Positions 17,329-26,630 of a stretch of 37,252 bases of DNA are shown here, one piece after another. This stretch comes from Corynebacterium spheniscorum (GTDB taxonomy: Bacteria; Actinomycetota; Actinomycetes; Mycobacteriales; Mycobacteriaceae), in the NCBI RefSeq assembly GCF_900113445.1, contig NZ_FOPJ01000019.1, positions 1-37,252 of the forward strand, written 5' to 3'. The translations under genes and the position numbers were made by a program. Below the pieces are notes generated by a model, which saw nothing but the letters and a program-made list of their open reading frames with translations, ran no database searches and was not told the DNA's origin. The stretch's first letter is position 1; the number at the start of each line of letters is the position of its first letter.

Positions 17329-18224
17329 CGCACGTTCCGGCGAATCCACACCACCAGCACAACCAGCACCACAATCACGCCCACCAAAATCGCCCACATC
17401 CACCATTGGAAGTGCAGCGCGGAGCCTTCGGTCTTAAAGGCCTTCTCGTCGTTTTCATCCAGCGGAACGCGGTGCCCCGTCACCAAAAGTCGGTGCGAGT
17501 TAATGCCATAAGGCGTACAGGTCACCAGGGTCACCAGGTCTTCGCCGGGCACCGGGCGCAGCTTCTTATATTCGCTGGGAAGCACCACCTCAATGTGGTT
17601 CACCTCGTATTTGAGACGCTCACCCATCACCGAAATATAGATAGGATCGCCCTCTTTCATTTTGTCGAGGTTATCCATCAACGTGGCGGTCCGAAGCCCG
17701 GTATGCCCGGTCAATACGGAACGCGAACCTTCCCCACCCACCGGCAAGGCGGTGCCATAAAGGTGCCCGATTCCTCGGTCCAAGGTGCGCGAGCTGGTGC
17801 CGTGAAACACCGGCAAGTCGAGGTTAATGGTGGGCAACACCAAACGCCCCATCGCGGGGCCTTGGCTCAACAAAGAAAGATAGTGCTGGTAGGGCTCATT
17901 ATCTTCGGCCACACGGCCTTCCCAGGGATCCACCACTGGGGTGCCAGCCAAGGTGGCGTTATATTCCCTCGCTTCCTCCAGCGAGCGCGAAGTGACCTCA
18001 GGGTCGGCATCTTTGTGCAGGTACTTCTCATATTGCCGCGCCACTTCAGTTTGGCGGTAGTTATTCCACTGCGTGGCGGCTACCGGATAGAGCAATACCG
18101 CCACCCCGGCGAGCACCAACATTAAGGTGATAAAAATCCGCAACACCTGGGTGCGCTTCGGGGGACGGCTTTCCTGAGGTACTACTTTTGCGTGTCGTGC
18201 CACCCTGCCAGCATAAACAAGCAC
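17325..18224 (-). CDS. Class C (pilus-type) sortase
   Basis: A membrane-anchored cysteine transpeptidase of 299 residues. N-terminal membrane segment at about 28-50; catalytic His174 (LTGHTG), Cys236 (TLVTCTPYG) and Arg245 (NSHRLLVTG); C-terminal membrane segment at about 273-294 followed by RRNVR. The DPW at 99-101 matches the 'lid' that covers the active site in class C sortases, and the second membrane helix also fits that class, which polymerises pilins by isopeptide bonds. No pilin gene with an LPxTG signal lies in this window, so it is an orphan here. The start GTG at 18224 is uncertain; GTG at 18203 is an alternative. It is divergent from leuA. Confidence 0.85.
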   Translation of the reverse strand: MLVYAGRVARHAKVVPQESRPPKRTQVLRIFITLMLVLAGVAVLLYPVAATQWNNYRQTEVARQYEKYLHKDADPEVTSRSLEEAREYNATLAGTPVVDPWEGRVAEDNEPYQHYLSLLSQGPAMGRLVLPTINLDLPVFHGTSSRTLDRGIGHLYGTALPVGGEGSRSVLTGHTGLRTATLMDNLDKMKEGDPIYISVMGERLKYEVNHIEVVLPSEYKKLRPVPGEDLVTLVTCTPYGINSHRLLVTGHRVPLDENDEKAFKTEGSALHFQWWMWAILVGVIVVLVVLVVWIRRNVR

Positions 18225-18285
18225 TGCATCAAAAAGATACCCAGCATAGGGTGCACCCGTTCATGTGCGCTAGGCCACCACGATC

Positions 18286-18291
18286 TATTAG
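18286..18291 (+). promoter_or_regulatory. Candidate -10 element of the leuA leader
   Basis: TATTAG lies 11 bases upstream of the leader peptide ATG at 18303. Transcription from here would begin just before or at that ATG. The matching -35 region (near ATGTGC at 18263) is poor, as is common in corynebacteria. Confidence 0.4.
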
Positions 18292-18302
18292 ACTGCCTCA
18301 CC

Positions 18303-18328
18303 ATGAGCACGCGGAACCTCCTTCTTAG

Positions 18329-18344
<16 letters not shown>
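18303..18344 (+). CDS. leuL: leuA leader peptide with three consecutive Leu codons
   Basis: A 13-residue reading frame, MSTRNLLLSRGGY, with codons CTC CTT CTT at 18318-18326. It lies between the likely leuA promoter and two possible RNA hairpins in front of leuA. Such a short frame with runs of the codon for the pathway product is the mark of ribosome-mediated attenuation: when leucyl-tRNA is scarce the ribosome stalls at the Leu codons and changes leader folding. The symbol is descriptive. Confidence 0.75.
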
Positions 18345-20234
<1,890 letters not shown>

Positions 20235-20240
20235 AGCTTT

Positions 20241-20307
20241 CCCCGAGATCGAGGGCTGAGCTTTAAAAGTTGGTGCGGCATACACTCTCCCGCAGCTATG
20301 CCGCACC
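20241..20307 (+). repeat. Dispersed intergenic repeat, copy 2, with a perfect hairpin
   Basis: Starts CCCCGAGA and ends TATGCCGCACC like the other copies (67 bp). Unlike them it contains a perfect inverted repeat, GGTGCGGCATA (20272-20282) with TATGCCGCACC (20297-20307). It fills most of the gap between leuA and the DnaQ-like gene and could act as a transcription end or an RNA hairpin. Confidence 0.55.
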
Positions 20308-20329
20308 TGGCTCCGGTACTCTGGAAGCG

Positions 20330-21283
20330 ATGAAAAGCGATCCGTATATTGCCCTGACCGTCCAGGCCACTGGCATTCATCCGGCGTCCGCACGCCTCAT
20401 TAGCATTGATGCCCTGACCTTCGATGAATCAGGCAAAGTGCACCGTGCGGAGCATTTCGTGATCAACCCCGAAACCGATCCGGGGCCTAAGCACGTACAC
20501 GGCTTATCACCAGAAGAGATCGCAGCCGCCCCCACCTTCGATAAGGTCCTCAAACGCCTGGGTTCTTTAATCGATGGGCGCACCCTGGTAGTCCACAATG
20601 CGCCTCGCACCTGGGGTCTTATCCGCTCCGAAGCCAAACGGGTGATGAGCGCAGCGGCGCATCGCAATCGACGTCGCCGCCGCCAAGCCCCACAACGAGT
20701 AGGCCATGTCCCTACCCCGCTTAAGATCATCGACACCCTCGCCAGCGCTCGTCGCCAAGGCATCCGCCTAGCCGATACCCGCATTGGCGGGGTGGCGCAT
20801 GCCCTTGGGGTGCCTTCCCCTTCCCCCGTTGCAACCGTGGAACGCGCAGCACGCCCCGCCGCCGACGTCGCCCGCGAACGCAGCGACATCCTGCTCGCTA
20901 TTTTCCTTGCCTTGAAATCCGGGAAACTAGCCAGCTATCTCCCCGAAGACCTTGTTCCAGACCGCTTCGGTCTGCAGCGCAGCGCCATCCGCGTACAAGC
21001 CGCAAAAGCCCGCAGGTACCACAACCCAGGGCGCTTCGAAGATGTCCTCAAACAAGGCATGGAAGTGGTGGTCGCCCCCGAAATCGAGGTGGACCCCGAC
21101 AAGATCATCCAAGCCTGCCGCGACCTGAAGCTCAATTACTCCGAGAAACTCACCCGCGAGACCTCCCTCGTGGTCTGCAATCAACGCGATGAGCTTCGCG
21201 GCAAAGCCATGCACGCCCAGCGCAAGGGGATTCCCCTGGTGCGTGATGTGGACTTTTTGGCTGCCGCCGGTCGGCTAAACTGA
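20330..21283 (+). CDS. DnaQ-like exonuclease-fold protein with degenerate active site and C-terminal BRCT domain
   Basis: From ATG 20330 the protein has 317 residues. Residues 1-190 align with DnaQ/epsilon 3'-5' exonucleases, but the acidic metal ligands are missing: the usual D-x-E-T-T-G is T10-V-Q12-A-T-G, the 'HNA..FD' block reads HNAPRTWG, and the last motif lacks the H-x-x-x-x-D pattern (DVARERSDILLA). It is therefore unlikely to cut DNA. Residues 230-317 look like a BRCT domain (GMEVVVAPEI, then TSLVVCNQRDELRGKAMHAQ and GIPLVRDVDFL). I recall the same changes in the C. glutamicum counterpart, so the loss is old. The longer frame from 20270 would start inside the repeat and is rejected. 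It is followed after 6 bases by murT. Role unknown; a protein- or DNA-binding function is possible. Confidence 0.8.
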   Translation: MKSDPYIALTVQATGIHPASARLISIDALTFDESGKVHRAEHFVINPETDPGPKHVHGLSPEEIAAAPTFDKVLKRLGSLIDGRTLVVHNAPRTWGLIRSEAKRVMSAAAHRNRRRRRQAPQRVGHVPTPLKIIDTLASARRQGIRLADTRIGGVAHALGVPSPSPVATVERAARPAADVARERSDILLAIFLALKSGKLASYLPEDLVPDRFGLQRSAIRVQAAKARRYHNPGRFEDVLKQGMEVVVAPEIEVDPDKIIQACRDLKLNYSEKLTRETSLVVCNQRDELRGKAMHAQRKGIPLVRDVDFLAAAGRLN

Positions 21284-21289
21284 CTCTCC

Positions 21290-22543
21290 ATGATCTCCCT
21301 ACGCCGACTCCGCTCGCGGGTAGCCACCACCGCGGCCACCGCAGCCACCCTCGCCTCGCGCGCTACCGGTCGCGGTGCCGGTGGCATGATCGGCGGCCTG
21401 GTGGCCTCAGCGATCGACCCCAACATCATGGAAGACCTGGGTGGCGGGCGTCCGGCTGTCCTAGTGACCGGCACCAATGGCAAATCCACCACCACCCGCA
21501 TGCTCACCGCGGCCTTAAGCACCCAGCATGATGTAGCCACCAATGGTGGTGGCGACAATATGGATGCCGGCATCATTTCGGCACTTATGGCCGGCCGCGA
21601 TGCCGACACCATCGTCCTTGAATGCGATGAGCTCCACGTCCCCAAGGTGGCCGATCGCCTCAACCCCACTGCCCTGGTGTTGTTGAACCTCACCCGCGAT
21701 CAACTCGACCGCGTCGGCGAAATCAACGCAATCGAACGAGCCCTGCGTGGCTGCGTGAATAAGCACTCCATGACCATCATCGCCAACTGCGATGATGTCC
21801 TAGTGACCTCCGTGGCCTTCGATGCCCCCAACGTGGTGTGGGTTTCCGCAGGTGCCGGCTGGACCGGTGATTCGGTGAGCTGCCCTCGCACCGGCAGCCG
21901 CATCGAACGTGATGGTGAGCATTGGCGAGCCACCAAACCACTGCCCGATGGCCGCATTTTTGAACGTCCCACCCCACAGTGGCGCATCACCGATGAAGGC
22001 CTCATCGCCCACGGTGAAGTCCACCCCCTCAACCTCACCCTGCCCGGACGCGCCAACCGCGGTAACGCCGCCCAAGCCATTGCCGCAGCCCACGTCGCTT
22101 TCGGTGTGCCACTAGAGCAAGCCCTCAAAGCCACCGAAACCGTCGATAACGTGGCCGGCCGCTACTCCACTATCCAGTTGGGTGAGCGCTCCATCCACCT
22201 GCTGCTGGCCAAGAATCCCGCCGGCTGGCAAGAAGCCTTAGCCATGGTCGACCGCAGCGCCGATGGCCTGGTCATCGCCGTAAATGGTCAAGTTGCCGAT
22301 GGTGAAGATCTCTCCTGGCTCTGGGATGTCCGCTTCGAAGACTTTGGGGACCTATCCCTAAAAGCCTCCGGCGAAAGAGGCACTGACCTCGCTGTGCGAC
22401 TCACCTATGCCGGCATCGAGCATGAACATATCGCTGATCCCCTGGCAGCGATTAAGGCCTGCCCCGCCGGCCGCATCGAGGTGTTAGCTAATTACACCGC
22501 ATTCCGTGATCTCAAGAAGGCTTTGGCTAAGGAAGGCGCATAA
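21290..22543 (+). CDS. murT: Lipid II isoglutaminyl synthase, Mur-ligase-like subunit MurT
   Basis: With GatD it amidates the D-glutamate of lipid II, giving D-isoglutamine in peptidoglycan stem peptides. The 417 residues show the Mur ligase ATP loop TGTNGKSTTT (60-69), then ECDELHVPKVADRLNPTALV, LNLTRDQLDR and a C-terminal domain (VAGRYSTIQ, LLLAKNPAGWQEAL). The region that carries a four-Cys zinc ribbon in staphylococcal and pneumococcal MurT keeps only one Cys here (SCPRTGSRIERDGEHW). ATG at 21290 comes 6 bases after the preceding stop. The gatD ATG directly follows its TAA, so the two subunits are coupled. Confidence 0.92.
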   Translation: MISLRRLRSRVATTAATAATLASRATGRGAGGMIGGLVASAIDPNIMEDLGGGRPAVLVTGTNGKSTTTRMLTAALSTQHDVATNGGGDNMDAGIISALMAGRDADTIVLECDELHVPKVADRLNPTALVLLNLTRDQLDRVGEINAIERALRGCVNKHSMTIIANCDDVLVTSVAFDAPNVVWVSAGAGWTGDSVSCPRTGSRIERDGEHWRATKPLPDGRIFERPTPQWRITDEGLIAHGEVHPLNLTLPGRANRGNAAQAIAAAHVAFGVPLEQALKATETVDNVAGRYSTIQLGERSIHLLLAKNPAGWQEALAMVDRSADGLVIAVNGQVADGEDLSWLWDVRFEDFGDLSLKASGERGTDLAVRLTYAGIEHEHIADPLAAIKACPAGRIEVLANYTAFRDLKKALAKEGA

Positions 22544-23296
22544 ATGTTAAGCATTGGTCTGATCCTCCCGGAGGTGCTGGGCACCTACGGTGATGATGGC
22601 AACGCCCTGGTACTGCGCCAACGCGCCCGCCTCCGCGGCATCGAAGCAGAAATCCTCCCGATTCATCTCGGCGAGGCGATCCCCGAATCCCTCGATATTT
22701 ATTGCCTTGGTGGCGGTGAAGATACCGCCCAAGTCCTCGCCGCTGAGCAACTAACCAAAGACCAAGGCTTACGCCGCGCCGCCGCCGCAACTCGGCCTAT
22801 CTTCGCCATCTGCGCTGGTTTCCAGGTGCTCGGAGAATCCTTCCGTGCCGCCGGAAAAATTGTCGATGGTGTGGGGCTTATCGACGCCACTACCTCCGGC
22901 TTGGACCGCCGCGCCATCGGCGAGCTAACCTCCACCCCCACCGCCGCTGGTTGCACCGCGGAACTCACCGAAGCACTCACCGGCTTCGAAAACCACCTGG
23001 GCGCCACCATTTTGGGACCCGGCGCGCAACCCCTGGGCCGAGTGACCAGCGGGGTCGGCAATTGCGATAAGCACTGCGGCGAAGATATGCCCAACCCCGA
23101 GGCACACACCAGCGCGGAGGGCGCAGTTCAAGGCAGCGTGATTGCTACCTATATGCATGGCCCCGCGCTAGCCCGTAACCCGCAGCTCGCCGATCTTTTG
23201 CTTGCCCAGGCAATGGGCAAAGCTTTGACCGACCTAGAGCCTCTGGAGCTCCCGACCGTCACACAGCTGCGTAAGGAACGCTTCGCCGCCAGCTAG
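22544..23296 (+). CDS. gatD: Lipid II isoglutaminyl synthase, glutamine amidotransferase subunit GatD
   Basis: Class I (CobQ/CobB-like) glutaminase subunit that feeds ammonia to MurT. The catalytic Cys90 is in [12 protein letters not shown] and the His205 in [26 protein letters not shown] at the N-terminus is a family block. Length 250 residues is normal. The start is directly contiguous with the murT stop (TAAATG). At its 3' end the stop codon overlaps that of the convergent recR gene in the four bases CTAG, so no terminator separates them. Confidence 0.93.
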   Translation: MLSIGLILPEVLGTYGDDGNALVLRQRARLRGIEAEILPIHLGEAIPESLDIYCLGGGEDTAQVLAAEQLTKDQGLRRAAAATRPIFAICAGFQVLGESFRAAGKIVDGVGLIDATTSGLDRRAIGELTSTPTAAGCTAELTEALTGFENHLGATILGPGAQPLGRVTSGVGNCDKHCGEDMPNPEAHTSAEGAVQGSVIATYMHGPALARNPQLADLLLAQAMGKALTDLEPLELPTVTQLRKERFAAS

Positions 23297-23904
23297 AGAG
23301 TAAGCCGGCCGCTGAGCGCCCGCGAAAGCGTTAACTCATCGACGAATTCCAGGTCCCCGCCTAGTGGCATACCCGACGCTAGGCGGGAAATTTTTAGCCC
23401 CGGGAAGTCCTTGAGCAACCGCGCCAAATAGCTGGCGGTGGCCTCCCCCTCGGTGTTGGGGTCGGTAGCCAAGATGACTTCCTCAACCTCTTCGCGATCC
23501 GGCATTACCCCGCCAATGCGCTGCAGGAGGCTCGCGATATTAAGGTCTTTTGGCCCCACGCTGGCAAGGGGATCTAAGGCCCCGCCGAGCACGTGGTAGC
23601 GGCCATCGAACTCCCCAGTGCGTTCGATGACCTGGATGTCTTTGGGTTCTTCAACCACACAGATGGTGCTGCTATCCCTTCCGGGGTCAGCACAAATGCG
23701 ACAGAGTTCGTCGCGGGAAACATTGCCGCAGATACGGCAAAATTCCACCCCATCCCGCACCCCAATCAGGGCGGAGGTCAGCCGATCAATATCAGCGGGT
23801 TCCACCTTCATCAGATGAAACGCAATGCGCTGAGCACTTTTCGGCCCTACCCCAGGTAGGCGAGAAAGCTCATCGATGAGGTCCTGTAGGGGTCCTTCAA
23901 ACAC
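23293..23904 (-). CDS. recR: Recombination mediator RecR
   Basis: Helps RecF/RecO load RecA at gaps. The 203 residues show the N-terminal helix-hairpin-helix ([17 protein letters not shown]), a four-Cys zinc finger (Cys56, 59, 68, 71 in [16 protein letters not shown]), the Toprim domain starting [17 protein letters not shown] with [13 protein letters not shown], and the C-terminal [18 protein letters not shown]. Start GTG at 23904. It lies 43 bases downstream of ebfC on the same strand. The ebfC-recR pair next to dnaX is common in bacteria; here the HNH gene stands between dnaX and ebfC. Confidence 0.95.
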   Translation of the reverse strand: MFEGPLQDLIDELSRLPGVGPKSAQRIAFHLMKVEPADIDRLTSALIGVRDGVEFCRICGNVSRDELCRICADPGRDSSTICVVEEPKDIQVIERTGEFDGRYHVLGGALDPLASVGPKDLNIASLLQRIGGVMPDREEVEEVILATDPNTEGEATASYLARLLKDFPGLKISRLASGMPLGGDLEFVDELTLSRALSGRLTL

Positions 23905-23947
23905 GGTTTACTCGCGCAGACCTTTCTGGTTGGGGTGGAAAAATTTT

Positions 23948-24277
23948 TTAACCGAAGAGCCCGGTGAGCCCATCGTTGCCGAAGCCCTGGGACAGCGGAC
24001 CCATCTTGGACTCAGCCAGTTCAGCGATCTTCGCATGAGCGTCGGTAAACGCACCGGCGATGAGGTCCTGGAGGGTCTCCACATCCTCGGGGTCCACGAC
24101 CTTCGGGTCGATGGTGACATCCTGGATGCGGCCGCCGCCATCCATGACGATCTTCACCAGATCATTGCCGGCGGAACCGGTAACGGTGCTGGCAGTGATC
24201 TCTTCTTGAGCTTTTTGCAATTCGGCCTGCATGCGCTGGGCCTGTTCGATGATGGCATTCATATCCGGCTGGGTCAT
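23948..24277 (-). CDS. ebfC: YbaB/EbfC-family nucleoid-associated protein
   Basis: A small DNA-binding protein of 109 residues that forms tweezer-like dimers. It shows the typical N-terminal helix (QAQRMQAELQKAQEEI), the central strands (SAGNDLVKIVMDGGGRIQDVTIDPKVVDPED) quoted as a landmark at 36-66, and the C-terminal helix (LQDLIAGAFTDAHAKIAEL). The ATG at 24277 follows GGAAGG with suitable spacing. The stop TAA is followed immediately by AAAATTTTT. It is upstream of recR and probably shares its transcript. Confidence 0.92.
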   Translation of the reverse strand: MTQPDMNAIIEQAQRMQAELQKAQEEITASTVTGSAGNDLVKIVMDGGGRIQDVTIDPKVVDPEDVETLQDLIAGAFTDAHAKIAELAESKMGPLSQGFGNDGLTGLFG

Positions 24278-24322
24278 AGTGACGCCTTCCTGTTTTTTCT
24301 CGGTGCGTTCCGCGCTAGTCTA

Positions 24323-24357
24323 CCCGGGGCTTCGGGCACGTGCGCCCTGGCCCGGGG
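24323..24357. terminator. GC-rich hairpin between the HNH gene and ebfC
   Basis: CCCGGG near 24323 and CCCGGG near 24351 flank an inner GGGC/GCCC pair. On the plus strand it is followed by GAAATTTTT. The gene order would require a minus-strand terminator, where the T run is absent, so its role is uncertain. Confidence 0.35.
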
Positions 24358-24375
24358 AAATTTTTCCGACTTGCT

Positions 24376-25998
24376 TTAGAAGGGCGGGATCGAGGTGTCA
24401 TTCTCATTCGCCTTCCGTTCCCTCCACAAGCGCTCTCGCTCGCGTTGCTCAGCAGCGTATCGGCGCTCCTGCTTTCGTTGCTTCAGATCATCCTCCACTT
24501 TGGAGTGCAGATTCTGCACCCATAGCGGGGCGGTGTCGTCCGCCTGCTGAAGGACGTCAGGTACCCGACCATCAATCACCCTGAGTTTCGTGTTCTTCTT
24601 CCGCCGTTTCGGCGTAGGAGCACAGAGAGCTAGCCGGGGGCGAGCCGGCGGGAGAGCTAAGCGGGTTTCAGGTTGCGGCACCCAGGGCTCCTCGAAGATC
24701 ACTTCTTCTTTAGGTATGGGCGGGAACCGATCCGTGGGGAAGGGGTACGGATCTTGGTTGGGATACCAGGCCTGCTCAGCTTCCTTGGCTTTTTGTTCCG
24801 CCTCAGCCTTGAACAACTTTTCTGCTTCCGCTGTGGTCTTCGGACGGCTTCTGCGGTTGCCCCACCGCTGGCCAAAGTGAGCCTTGGACTTGTGGGCTTC
24901 GGGCCCCTGCGGGAGGGTAACGCGAAGAGAACCATTAGGCATCCCCCAGCGACACACACCGTTATGGTTCATGAACACGGTGTAGTCTCCCGAGGTCTTG
25001 AGGTTGTGGTGGAAGGGGCACAGGCACTGCAGATTCTTGACCACAGTGAGGCCTTCTTCCCCGTCATATTCCACAACATGGTCAATCTCGCAGATCGACG
25101 CGGGGCGTTGGCAGTCCGGAAAGCGGCAAAGGCCATCTCGGAGTCGGACCTTCGCCTTTTGTTTCTCGCTGGGTCGATAGCCTTCGACTTCAACATCATC
25201 GATGCCGGTGAGATCCCGTTCCTTGATATTGAGCTTGTCGTAGACCTTCATCTCGGTATATCGCAGATGCCCAGCTCCATCGAGGTAGGTAGGTTCCTCT
25301 TCCGGACCAGGGCTCCAATAGTTCAAGTACGCGGTGACATCGACCTTTTCAGTGATGATCTTGACCAGGGCCTCAACACGGTCAATGTCGTACTTCCTGG
25401 CTGTGTTATCTAAAGCAGCATCGATGACGGCAGCTTCTTCATTGCTCACGAGGCCTTTTATGTCAGCTAGACCGTCCACGCCCTTCACGAATTTGATTCC
25501 GCGCAGCTCGTAGTCCTCGCCATTGGCAACCCCGTAGCCAGGACAATTATTGATTTTCAGTTCTTCGAGGAACCGTTTGACGTCTTTAACGCACGGCAAG
25601 GTCTGTTCCGGACAGATGGGAGTGAAAAACCATTCCAGGGCATCATCAAAGTCCGGCAGCATCTCAGCAGCGACCCCGGTGAGACCGTGGTCGATTGCGT
25701 AGAAGTAGCGCATCTCCAGGTGCCCCCACTTCAGGGCCTGCTCCCGCAGCTTGGGAAGAGATTGCGATATAGCCGCGCCTTGGAATGCCTGTTCTACCAT
25801 GTATTTACTCATTCCGGTGCGGGTAGATAATTCAATGACGCTCATTGCGAAGTCGTCTTCATCTTGCGGTAGAAGCTCGCACCAATACTCAAGGTCTTCG
25901 CGATTGCGCTGATTAAACCGCTCGCAATGCGAATCTCCGGGCTTGCAATTAGCCCAGTAGGGCTGAGCCTTTTCCTTACTAAGGGTACGGGTAGCCAT
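24376..25998 (-). CDS. HNH endonuclease domain protein of the DUF222 type
   Basis: A 540-residue protein of a family present in many copies in corynebacterial and mycobacterial genomes. The N-terminal DUF222-like part is helical (residues 1-290); the HNH nuclease domain is at about 295-345, with CRFPDCQRPASICEIDHV, then GLTVVKNLQCLCPFHHNLK: Cys pairs, the DH and the final HH-N of the motif are all present, so it looks active. The C-terminus (380-540) is rich in Pro, Lys and Glu and ends in charged coiled coil. ATG at 25998 has GGAGG at 7 bases. It interrupts the usual ebfC-dnaX neighbourhood and has a palindrome upstream, both suggesting later arrival. The biological role of the family is not settled. 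Confidence 0.85.
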   Translation of the reverse strand: MATRTLSKEKAQPYWANCKPGDSHCERFNQRNREDLEYWCELLPQDEDDFAMSVIELSTRTGMSKYMVEQAFQGAAISQSLPKLREQALKWGHLEMRYFYAIDHGLTGVAAEMLPDFDDALEWFFTPICPEQTLPCVKDVKRFLEELKINNCPGYGVANGEDYELRGIKFVKGVDGLADIKGLVSNEEAAVIDAALDNTARKYDIDRVEALVKIITEKVDVTAYLNYWSPGPEEEPTYLDGAGHLRYTEMKVYDKLNIKERDLTGIDDVEVEGYRPSEKQKAKVRLRDGLCRFPDCQRPASICEIDHVVEYDGEEGLTVVKNLQCLCPFHHNLKTSGDYTVFMNHNGVCRWGMPNGSLRVTLPQGPEAHKSKAHFGQRWGNRRSRPKTTAEAEKLFKAEAEQKAKEAEQAWYPNQDPYPFPTDRFPPIPKEEVIFEEPWVPQPETRLALPPARPRLALCAPTPKRRKKNTKLRVIDGRVPDVLQQADDTAPLWVQNLHSKVEDDLKQRKQERRYAAEQRERERLWRERKANENDTSIPPF

Positions 25999-26023
25999 GA
26001 TAATCCTCCGAGTAGAGCACCCC

Positions 26024-26061
26024 TGATATCAATAGTTCACTTGTTTGAAGTATTGATATCA
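26024..26061. promoter_or_regulatory. Extended palindrome upstream of the HNH gene
   Basis: TGATATCAATAGTTCA (26024-26039) and TGAAGTATTGATATCA (26046-26061) are 16-base arms with one mismatch and a six-base centre. It begins 26 bases upstream of the HNH start codon. It fits an operator bound by a dimer, or an RNA hairpin in the leader. Confidence 0.6.
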
Positions 26062-26159
26062 ACCCTAATAGCACAGTCGAGAAATGTCTAGGGTTCTGAG
26101 CAAAAAGGTTTCCCGAACCGAACCAGATGGGCTACAAGCAGAAAACCCCATTTCAGCGG

Positions 26160-26198
26160 CTGTGGATAACCTCAAACGGCCTACAAAGTTATCCACAG
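26160..26198. promoter_or_regulatory. Inverted pair of perfect DnaA-box sequences
   Basis: TGTGGATAA at 26161-26169 and TTATCCACA at 26189-26197 equal the consensus DnaA box in opposite orientation; the perfect arms extend to 11 bases each (26160-26170 and 26188-26198), with 17 bases between. They lie in the 632-base gene-free stretch between the HNH gene and dnaX. Binding by DnaA is inferred; the pair could also fold as a hairpin. Confidence 0.5.
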
Positions 26199-26630
26199 GC
26201 GACCCAGAATCCCTAATCGAACACCGAACTGTCGGAAAAATTCTTTAGCGGAGAGACACGGCGAGAACCCCGGCCTCCTGGGCTAAAAAATTCCCGCCGC
26301 ACAGCTGAATCCCAAGGTCGAAAAAATTTTTAAAGCCGGGCGCCGTTACCTTGGAAAAGCTATCTCCAAGGTCAAGGCAGCGTTACCGGTGAGCAAAGCA
26401 GACTTCTTCCCCGTTAGGCCATGGAAAAGTTAGCGCGTCGAGACGCTAGAACCTCGAGAGTCACGGGAGTCAAACGGTCCGATAAAAGATAGACAGGGTT
26501 ATTCAAAAGACCCCCTATGTATCCCATCTCGGAGGAGTCTCAGGAATGACAGATAAGCGTCCGATCTCCTTCAGACCATCCGGCAGTGCTTTCGCAAGCA
26601 ATCCATCCCCTGCCAAGAGCGAAAAAATTT
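26199..26630. other. Gene-free stretch upstream of the HNH gene and downstream of dnaX, with degenerate repeats
   Basis: No convincing reading frame. It holds A/T-tract motifs at 26235-26246, 26284-26292, 26319-26339 and 26620-26640; the last two share CGAAAAAATTTTTA(A/G)AGCCGG, and the last one overlaps the dnaX 3' end. A hairpin ACCTTGG/CCAAGGT lies near 26349-26374, and the sequences CGTTACC and CCAAGGTC are each repeated. This looks like decayed or duplicated gene-end sequence. Confidence 0.4.

Noticed and set aside
20270..20329. Upstream start extending the DnaQ-like protein by 20 residues
   Set aside because: It would begin inside the dispersed repeat hairpin; the ATG at 20330 starts just before the exonuclease-like fold.
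26160..26198. Replication origin at the DnaA-box pair
   Set aside because: Only two boxes, no dnaA/dnaN genes and no AT-rich unwinding region beside them; kept only as a possible DnaA site.
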